Shown: piece after piece, positions 59,072 through 64,000 of the stretch | Layout of the letters: each line of letters opens with the position of its first letter | How positions within the stretch are numbered: the first letter of the stretch is position 1 | IMG/VR virus record: IMGVR_UViG_3300009034_000021 | Coordinates: 1-64,000 of that record | Strand: one strand, 5' to 3' | Length of the DNA: 64,000 bases | Source: a virus | Program-made: the position numbers and the translations under genes | The notes under the pieces: model-generated | The model's database searches: none | Seen by the model: only the letters and a program-made list of their open reading frames with translations | What the model was told of the DNA's origin: nothing

Positions 59072-59427
59072 GGCTTACCTTTTCCTCCCTGTGCCATACA
59101 CGTTTCATTGTACTCCTCCGTAATATGACGTGATAGGTATGCTGCCTTCAACTCATCAGGATAGTTAGCATTAAACTCTTCTAATGAATATTCATCGCAA
59201 TCTGTTTCAATAATTAAAATACGCCTAGCGCCGTAACAGTACGATTGCCATTCCTCGATCTCTGGATAATCTTCTCTCATTGCTCTATCAAGTTCTTCAT
59301 CGCAACCCATTTTTATTGCACGATTGCAATCGCAGGCACCGTTACCTTCCGCCCACCAAAATGGCGAAAAACTTGAATCAAACATTCTTTTATTTCCTGT
59401 TTGTGTATCAAGTAATGTGACTTTCAT
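59068..59427 (-). CDS. Hypothetical protein, 119 aa
   Basis: Start at ATG 59427 (MKVTLLDTQTGNKRMFDSSF). FWWAEGNGACDCNRAIKMGC then IEEWQSYCYGARRILIIETD. The cysteines could bind a metal. No family recognised. Confidence 0.55.
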   Translation of the reverse strand: MKVTLLDTQTGNKRMFDSSFSPFWWAEGNGACDCNRAIKMGCDEELDRAMREDYPEIEEWQSYCYGARRILIIETDCDEYSLEEFNANYPDELKAAYLSRHITEEYNETCMAQGGKGKP

Positions 59428-59695
59428 TTTGCCTTTCAAGGTTTCGTGTGTCCATTAGGCAGTTAATCCTCCTCCACGCCACCGCAGCCCATTTTGCTTT
59501 CCCAGACTACCGTCAAGCTGGCTATCCCACCCTTGCTTTACTCCAGCCCCGTGAGTATCCCGTCACGAGTAGTCCAGGAGTTTCTTGTTTAAGAAACAGG
59601 GCTGAGGAGTAGAAGACCACAGCCAAGTACACATATTGTCAATAGCAGAAGTATTAGAAATGTTTTCATTGAGCTTGCGCCTTCTAGTAATTATG
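59428..59695. other. Gene-poor stretch
   Basis: Contains a sequence (59453-59492) similar to the segment at 61,771-61,810, a 7-bp hairpin GTTTCTT/AAGAAAC (59580-59597), and only one marginal micro-ORF. No promoter consensus was seen. Confidence 0.5.
59589..59669 (-). CDS. Possible membrane micro-protein, 26 aa
   Basis: MKTFLILLLLTICVLGCGLL, then LLSPVS. The LGCG could be a minimal lipobox. The ribosome site is poor (AGAAGG twelve bases away). Confidence 0.3.
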   Translation of the reverse strand: MKTFLILLLLTICVLGCGLLLLSPVS

Positions 59696-59824
59696 TCAGA
59701 ACTGCGGGCCGGCTACCCCACCCTGCCGGCTCCCTTTCGCTACTCGTGAGATTATTCGCCAGGTCGGCAGTTCCTGGCGCGCCCACACCCTGGCGTCTGC
59801 CAACGCCACCGCAGTCTGTCTCAC
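59696..59824 (-). CDS. Possible small basic protein, 42 aa
   Basis: GTG overlapping the upstream TGA (GTGA). ALADARVWARQELPTWRIIS, then a basic tail. No ribosome site of its own; would depend on coupling. Confidence 0.35.
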   Translation of the reverse strand: MRQTAVALADARVWARQELPTWRIISRVAKGSRQGGVAGPQF

Positions 59825-60030
59825 TTTTTCTTGCTGCCAGTATCCTGCCGTGTTCCCAACACTTGCTCCACGGCTGACAAGGCTGTCAAAAAACCCTTCC
59901 TGAAGATGGCAACGCCAGGATGGTCAGGGAAATTATCCGCCAAGTCTTTGTTGGCTTTATCAATACCATTGAGCACACTTTGTATGTCTTCCCGTGAGTG
60001 AACTTCGGATCGAACCTTGGTCCGTTTCAT
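59821..60030 (-). CDS. Hypothetical protein, 69 aa
   Basis: AAAAGGAGAAAGACAGCC before the ATG. Helical (VHSREDIQSVLNGIDKANKD), basic tail (GSKKK). Function unknown. Confidence 0.55.
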   Translation of the reverse strand: MKRTKVRSEVHSREDIQSVLNGIDKANKDLADNFPDHPGVAIFRKGFLTALSAVEQVLGTRQDTGSKKK

Positions 60031-60054
60031 GGCTGTCTTTCTCCTTTTCTAGTA

Positions 60055-60315
60055 TTATTTGAATGGGCAACTCTTGATGTACACGTCGGCAGAATCAACG
60101 CCCCATTCTGTCACGGTCCCCGAGTGGCCCGAACACCCGTGCATCCGCAAGTCGGAGGGAGTGACCCACTCGTATCTATCGCAATAGAACCACGACTTGC
60201 GAATTTTGATGTGGTAGCACTTCTCTTGTGGGTCACCACATCCAAGTAGTAGGAATGCTAAAATTAAGATCAATAGCAAGATGAACCATGGAGAACGTAG
60301 AGTTTGCTTGGTCAT
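60055..60315 (-). CDS. Lipoprotein, 86 aa
   Basis: Signal WFILLLILILAFLLLGCGD with lipobox LLLGC; mature part has four cysteines. AAAGGAG before the ATG. It could act at the cell surface, for example in superinfection exclusion; this is inference from position and lipobox only. Confidence 0.65.
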   Translation of the reverse strand: MTKQTLRSPWFILLLILILAFLLLGCGDPQEKCYHIKIRKSWFYCDRYEWVTPSDLRMHGCSGHSGTVTEWGVDSADVYIKSCPFK

Positions 60316-60326
60316 ATCATCTCCTT

Positions 60327-61631
60327 TCAGTTTATGGAGCCGCGGGCGGGCGGCGTCGGGGCAAGATCACCACAGCGGTCAATCTCGTAGCTGTCAAAGA
60401 TATTGTCATCAGTATCTACTGCGTCCAGACGCAGCCGGCAGTCATCAATTTTTATCTCTAAGAAGTGATTGAGGTCGTCATTGAAAAAGAGTGTAAACCA
60501 ATCACCGAAGGCTGAGAGCAGAGGACCTCCGCCTCCGCCCGTGACATAATAAACTACACCTCCGTCCTGGAGGGTGGTGCAGGTGTTGTTGAGGATAGGA
60601 CAGGTTCGCTCATAATGGTGATCGTGTCCATTGAAAACGACATCCACACTATAAGTTTCGAAGATTGGCACCAGGTGGGTCTGTATCTCACTCGTGCTGC
60701 CACTATGGCTGCCGGAACTGTAGGCTGGATGATGGAAGAGGACAAACTTCCAGGGCTGTGTGCTGGCTTGCAGATCGTTCACCAGCCAGTTGTACTGAGT
60801 GCTGCCGGTGCCATAGTCCTGGTTTGTGTCTAATGCCACAAAATGAGCGTTCCCCCAGTCGAAGGAATAGTACTCCTCTTTGTGGCCAAAAGGCGCATTA
60901 CCCGGCAGGTAGTAGACGTCAGTGTAGCCCTGGTATCCACAGCTACCGCCACCCAATTCATGGTTCCCCACGCTGGGATAGAAGGCGGTATCGCCCATGA
61001 TTTGCTGGTAAAGCTGAAAATAAGCCCAGGTATATTGATCCCATGAACTGTCGCTACCAGAGCAATTGCCGCCCTTGTCTACGATGTCGCCGGTATGAAG
61101 AGCCAGGTCAAAACTGTGTTGTTCTATCTCGGCCGCCATGTTCTGGGCACCTGGGCTTGGTGGCAAGCTGACATCATAAGGCCGGCTATCACCCAGGACG
61201 ACAAAGGCGAGCTGTGTTGCTGTGGAATCAGATGCGGTGGTAAAGGCGATCTCCGGCCAAGGCGTTACATCGTTATCATCAATGTGTACCCTGTAATAAT
61301 AAGTGGTCTCTGCCATCAGACCACTGATAGTGGCCGAGTGCCAATGCTTGCCATCGTAGGTGTTGCCAGTGGCGATGGCTACATTACTATAGCTTCGGTC
61401 GAGGCCGTAGTGTATTTTACCAGTCCCTATGTTTTCTGTGGCCCAAGAGATAACCACCGAAGTAGTGGTAGTTTCGCCGATGTACGGATGGACTAGCAGG
61501 CTAGATGAAATTGAATCTTGCTGTACTAAAGGCAAGAACGTTGAATATTCGAATTCGGATTCCTGAGCATAGATCAGAGTCACACATATCAGGACCCCAA
61601 CTAATGATACAAACAGCAATATGTATTTCAT
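60327..61631 (-). CDS. Secreted metallophosphatase, purple-acid-phosphatase-like
   Basis: A 434-aa protein. Signal peptide 1-22 (ILLFVSLVGVLICVTLIYA), then STFLPLVQQ. An Fn3-like domain (about 45-132) precedes a calcineurin-type core: GDSRPYD (147-153), GDIVDKG (181-187), GNHE (222-225), HHP (300-302) and GHDHHYER (335-342). All metal ligands are present. It would release phosphate outside the cell. Phage-carried secreted phosphatases are auxiliary-metabolism candidates; the YLPLV-like motif points to transfer from a Chloroflexota host. Confidence 0.85.
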   Translation of the reverse strand: MKYILLFVSLVGVLICVTLIYAQESEFEYSTFLPLVQQDSISSSLLVHPYIGETTTTSVVISWATENIGTGKIHYGLDRSYSNVAIATGNTYDGKHWHSATISGLMAETTYYYRVHIDDNDVTPWPEIAFTTASDSTATQLAFVVLGDSRPYDVSLPPSPGAQNMAAEIEQHSFDLALHTGDIVDKGGNCSGSDSSWDQYTWAYFQLYQQIMGDTAFYPSVGNHELGGGSCGYQGYTDVYYLPGNAPFGHKEEYYSFDWGNAHFVALDTNQDYGTGSTQYNWLVNDLQASTQPWKFVLFHHPAYSSGSHSGSTSEIQTHLVPIFETYSVDVVFNGHDHHYERTCPILNNTCTTLQDGGVVYYVTGGGGGPLLSAFGDWFTLFFNDDLNHFLEIKIDDCRLRLDAVDTDDNIFDSYEIDRCGDLAPTPPARGSIN

Positions 61632-61770
61632 TACTACTTCTTTCTATCAATCAAGACTGCGGGCAGGTCTCTCACCTGCTCCCACGTTGGCCCTTCGTGG
61701 CGTCATGGCCATGACGCCACCATGGGGTTTGACGGACAGCGCGAGGCATATCCGTAGTGGGTCTACCAGT

Positions 61771-61810
61771 CCAGCGTGTCCATTAAGCGGTTAATCCACT
61801 CCGCGCCGCC
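61771..61810. repeat. Diverged copy of the 59,453-59,492 segment
   Basis: GCGTGTCCATTAAGCGGTTA here versus GTGTGTCCATTAGGCAGTTA there; the similarity continues through CGCCACCGCAG / CGCCGCCGCAG. The two copies bracket the phosphatase-lipoprotein genes. On the minus strand this one could encode the end of a short frame (CGGAEWINRLMDTLDW) from a TTG. Confidence 0.5.
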
Positions 61811-61820
61811 GCAGTCCTGT

Positions 61821-62165
61821 TTATCCTTGTTCTTCAACGCGCCCTCTTGCCCATCTGACCCACCGTTTGCGCTCCATCGGCTCCTCTTCTATGTCAAATG
61901 AACAGAGCCAACAGAAAAGTATACCATCGATTTCTCTCGTCATTATGGGCCAATCCTCTTTGCATCGAGGACAAAAGCCTAAGTCAATTACCTCTGTCTC
62001 TGTCACAATATCCTCCATATTGTCGTAGTCCTGCTTATGTGGTCGGTGTACCGGTCGCCGCCAGCCCCACCTGCCGTACCACCCGTTACCGATCATCCAG
62101 TGGCTCAGGAATTGTGTCCATCCCGGACGACGCCACGTCAATTCGTGGCCTGGCTTGAACCACAC
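61821..62165 (-). CDS. Hypothetical zinc-binding protein, 114 aa
   Basis: GTG start at TAGTG junction with the HNH gene. Trp-rich N-terminus (HWMIGNGWYGRWGWRRPVHR) and GFCPRCKEDW ... LFCWLCSF zinc knuckle. Function unknown. Confidence 0.5.
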   Translation of the reverse strand: MWFKPGHELTWRRPGWTQFLSHWMIGNGWYGRWGWRRPVHRPHKQDYDNMEDIVTETEVIDLGFCPRCKEDWPIMTREIDGILFCWLCSFDIEEEPMERKRWVRWARGRVEEQG

Positions 62166-62704
62166 TATATTTTTCTCAAAACCATTCCTGCCTCTTCTGG
62201 CGTTCTTGGTCCTTTTTTTCTATTACAGAGAGCACAAGCTGGTACAATATTATCGGCAGTATACCCGCCGCCTTGTGTAACGGGTATCACGTGTTCTTGT
62301 TGTAATGAGCTTACTGTTCCACAATAAGCGCATCTATAGTTATATTGTCGGAGAATCTTTTGCCACTCTATATCCGTCAGGGTTGCTGGCAGGGCTGCTT
62401 TCCGCGCACGGCGGCGTTCGGCCCTGGCCCGATCTGCAGCCTTATATCTTTCTGGATCCCGATCTTTATACCTATAATATTTTTCCCTACGCCGAACTAG
62501 AGAAAGTGGGTGTGCAGCATCATAGGTTTTTTGGTAAGTCCTTCTTTCCTCCCGATGTGTTTCTCTGTATATCCGCCAAGTCGTAGGATAAGTGTAATGT
62601 TTCCTGCATTTCTTGCAAGCATACTGCAATCCATCTCTGCGAGTTTTATCTTTATGAAATTCACTTTCGTCCAGAACTCTTTTACATTTTGTGCACTGCT
62701 TCAT
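62165..62704 (-). CDS. HNH endonuclease
   Basis: A 179-aa protein. CTKC and CKKC zinc sites at the N-terminus, a basic helical linker, then HNH: CAYCG, EHVIPVTQGGGYTADNIVPA and CALCNRKKG. A free-standing HNH could be a homing endonuclease or replication/packaging nicking enzyme. It is translated from the structured leader at 62,712-62,848. Confidence 0.85.
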   Translation of the reverse strand: MKQCTKCKRVLDESEFHKDKTRRDGLQYACKKCRKHYTYPTTWRIYRETHREERRTYQKTYDAAHPLSLVRRREKYYRYKDRDPERYKAADRARAERRRARKAALPATLTDIEWQKILRQYNYRCAYCGTVSSLQQEHVIPVTQGGGYTADNIVPACALCNRKKGPRTPEEAGMVLRKI

Positions 62705-62711
62705 GACAAAA

Positions 62712-62848
62712 CGCCCCTATCATGGCTGCTAAGGTGTCAGACTAAGCAGGGCGATCCTTTCTCGACCGCACATGATAAGGGCGCTTCGTCCACAATATTC
62801 ATTGTGATCCTATAAAAACAAACCGCCCCTTTGTGCTTAGTCTGACAC
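62712..62848 (-). promoter_or_regulatory. Interleaved inverted repeats in the HNH leader
   Basis: GTGTCAGACTAAGCA (62734-62748) is exactly complementary to 62834-62848, and CGCCCCTATCATG (62712-62724) to 62771-62783 (one wobble). The pairs interleave, so as RNA they form a pseudoknot or alternative folds; as DNA they may be operators. A short hairpin CACAAT/ATTGTG lies between. Confidence 0.8.
62737..62802 (-). CDS. Possible leader peptide, 21 aa
   Basis: MNIVDEAPLSCAVEKGSPCL then V and stop, starting 12 bases after AGGA. Its translation would run through two of the pairing arms, so ribosome movement could change the fold ahead of the HNH gene. Confidence 0.35.
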   Translation of the reverse strand: MNIVDEAPLSCAVEKGSPCLV

Positions 62849-62852
62849 TCCA

Positions 62853-62880
62853 ATTATAGCGGTTTTCGCAGCTTTGTCAA
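62853..62880 (-). promoter_or_regulatory. Consensus sigma70 promoter
   Basis: Minus strand TTGACA (62880-62875), 16 bp, TATAAT (62858-62853). Transcription would begin at the first inverted-repeat arm. Confidence 0.8.
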
Positions 62881-62906
62881 TTCAGCACCTTGACACACAT
62901 CGGCTG

Positions 62907-63116
62907 TTAAGTTATTTTGCGCCAATGTGTAACTCCGTCTTTGGTCGTGAACCACTTGGCAAAGAGAGGTTGCACTTTCCAGCGCCAGCCTGTGAATATT
63001 GCCAGTGCTGGCACTGTAGAACCGGTGACCAGCACCAAAAATAGGCCGGTAGGCTTCGGTAATTTTTCTTTTACGGAAATCCACTTCGTTTCTTCAGGCA
63101 TGTTGATTTTTCTCAT
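62907..63116 (-). CDS. DUF551-like protein, 69 aa
   Basis: KWISVKEKLPKPTGLFLVLV and a late VTHWRKI match the small WISV...VTHW family found in many phages. Start at ATG 63116 overlapping the upstream stop (ATGA); ATG 63101 is an alternative. Confidence 0.7.
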   Translation of the reverse strand: MRKINMPEETKWISVKEKLPKPTGLFLVLVTGSTVPALAIFTGWRWKVQPLFAKWFTTKDGVTHWRKIT

Positions 63117-63316
63117 TCCGTGAGTTGTGGCCTGGCTTGAGAATCTGACTTGCCAGTAAACCATCCATCATAGGAAATCCACTTACCACGAAACCACCAG
63201 CCGCGCTCGGTTGCATAGTCCCCGTGGCCCAGATATGTTCTCAGTTCATCTCGAATGGCTATTTTGTCCAATAACCAAAGATGGAATCGCTGCCACCTAT
63301 TCATAACCATGTCCAT
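63113..63316 (-). CDS. Hypothetical protein, 67 aa
   Basis: Trp-rich (FHLWLLDKIAIRDELRTYLG, RGWWFRGKWISYDGW). Coupled to neighbours at both ends. Function unknown. Confidence 0.5.
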   Translation of the reverse strand: MDMVMNRWQRFHLWLLDKIAIRDELRTYLGHGDYATERGWWFRGKWISYDGWFTGKSDSQARPQLTE

Positions 63317-63429
63317 CTCTCATCCCACCAGGCAGGATGACTGAAAAGTGCATATGCCTGGGTGGTAACGATTGGTTTTCGTCTAAGTCTCTGCAATAGA
63401 CGTTTGATAGCTTTAATTACGTTAGCCAT
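63301..63429 (-). CDS. Hypothetical small protein, 42 aa
   Basis: ATG at 63429; basic amphipathic start (NVIKAIKRLLQRLRRKPIVT) and Trp-rich end. Overlaps both neighbours by 8-16 bp. Confidence 0.5.
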   Translation of the reverse strand: MANVIKAIKRLLQRLRRKPIVTTQAYALFSHPAWWDERWTWL

Positions 63430-63577
63430 CGTTTTGTGCAGTCCGATAGGTTAACAAAACCTTATCGCAATGAGGGCACTTGAATTCAATTCGGTAGTCG
63501 CCGTCTTCGGTCTTCGTGGACGACCGAACAGCGCTCACTACCTTTTCGCACTGCCTACAAACACAAAAGTGTTTCAT
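63422..63577 (-). CDS. Zinc-ribbon protein, 51 aa
   Basis: Start at ATG 63577 (MKHFCVCRQCEKVV) behind GGAG; CPHC later. Another of the block's small zinc ribbons. Confidence 0.6.
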   Translation of the reverse strand: MKHFCVCRQCEKVVSAVRSSTKTEDGDYRIEFKCPHCDKVLLTYRTAQNDG

Positions 63578-63579
63578 TT

Positions 63580-63699
63580 CTACTCCGCCGCCATCTCGTG
63601 GCCACAGTCGAGACATACGTATTTCGCCGTGCGTTTACCTGCGCTTACGACGGTTCGCTTGTTGATGTTCGTTGACTTGCACTTCGTGCACTTTACCAT
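63580..63699 (-). CDS. Zinc-ribbon protein, 39 aa
   Basis: Start at ATG 63699 (MVKCTKCKSTNINKRTVV) and CLDCG at the end. AGACGAGAG upstream. Confidence 0.55.
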   Translation of the reverse strand: MVKCTKCKSTNINKRTVVSAGKRTAKYVCLDCGHEMAAE

Positions 63700-63959
63700 C
63701 TCTCGTCTTTCTCCGATTCTGTCACAAGGCGTTTGTAGACAACCCAGAAAGACGAGAGATTGACTTCTGTCGTCCAAACGGAAATCCGCCCTGGCACGAC
63801 ACGATCACGAGCATCGGTTGCCGTGTCTTTGATCCGGACAGATGCGCCCGTTTCCCTGATCGCCTGCTCAAGTAAAGGACGTTTTGCAGAAGGATAATTG
63901 CCGACACAGTGGTCTTTCGTGAGTAGGTATTCGTTCTTCTTAGCTTTTTCCTTATCCAT
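63693..63959 (-). CDS. Hypothetical protein, 88 aa
   Basis: First complete gene of the leftward block at this end. NYPSAKRPLLEQAIRETGAS and a beta-rich C-terminus. The remaining 41 bases of the window hold no feature. Confidence 0.55.
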   Translation of the reverse strand: MDKEKAKKNEYLLTKDHCVGNYPSAKRPLLEQAIRETGASVRIKDTATDARDRVVPGRISVWTTEVNLSSFWVVYKRLVTESEKDERW

Positions 63960-64000
63960 CTTCTACTTATCACCTTTCCATTTTTACTGAGCTTAGGGCG

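Noticed and set aside
60615-61496. Rightward frames opposite the metallophosphatase
   Set aside because: They are antisense shadows of a gene with complete catalytic motifs.
1-64000. tRNA, rRNA, integrase or diversity-generating retroelement
   Set aside because: No cloverleaf, rRNA, recombinase or reverse-transcriptase motif was recognised by eye; a tRNA scan would be needed to exclude tRNAs firmly.

Overview
The window reads as most of the genome of a tailed dsDNA phage with a siphovirus-type tail (Caudoviricetes), or an integrated relative. A rightward block (about 1-45,473) carries lysis, packaging, head, glycan-modification and tail genes. A leftward block (about 63,959-45,576) carries small early genes and DNA/RNA-processing genes. 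They converge on a bidirectional-looking terminator at 45,500-45,530. No integrase, tRNA, rRNA or ribosomal protein gene was recognised. The likely host is a Chloroflexota bacterium (Anaerolineae/Caldilineae type). This is an inference: three secreted phage proteins carry a Y/F-L-P-x-V motif that I associate with exported proteins of that phylum, and the CRISPR-IscB arrangement recalls the one described in Ktedonobacter.

The most unusual part is 794-2,760. It holds four identical 38-bp CRISPR repeats with three spacers, then about 410 bp of hairpin-rich non-coding DNA, then a complete IscB (the compact RuvC/HNH ancestor of Cas9), all on one strand. The first 16 nt of the last repeat can pair with an anti-repeat 145 nt downstream, so the non-coding stretch looks like an omega-RNA continuous with the array. 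The 3' end of iscB overlaps the next phage gene (a glycoside-hydrolase-like lysin), so no transposon right end can be present. The system looks built into a phage operon.

Head genes follow: TerS; TerL split at its Walker A lysine by a class-3 (W-C-T) intein with a LAGLIDADG endonuclease; portal; a Mu-F-like head protein fused to an ADP-ribosyltransferase; and a 1,228-aa protein joining nucleotidyltransferase-like, ATP-dependent-ligase-like and prohead-protease domains, ahead of the major capsid protein. Between capsid and connector genes lies a 12-kb cassette of glycosyltransferases, methyltransferases, a sulfotransferase-like protein, an asparagine-synthetase-like protein and a sugar epimerase. 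Several of these share a roughly 40-aa N-terminal module. The tail region has connector, gp10-like and tail-tube genes, a G/GT chaperone pair with an A-AAA-AAC frameshift signal, tape measure, a Dit-like protein with an inserted beta-propeller, a Gp37-like hub, a duplicated-domain fibre, a beta-helix lipoprotein and holin-like membrane proteins.

The leftward block contains an Rnl1-type RNA ligase, a UvrD/Rep-type helicase, a ThyX-like protein, a PD-(D/E)XK-like nuclease beside a ParB-DNA methyltransferase fusion, an HNH endonuclease, a secreted metallophosphatase, lipoproteins, and many very small genes, often zinc ribbons, joined by ATGA/GTGA overlaps. Strong sigma70-like promoters with overlapping inverted repeats, and two elaborate structured leaders (57,491-57,575 and 62,712-62,848), punctuate it. 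All functional names are from reading motifs by eye; no database search was run.
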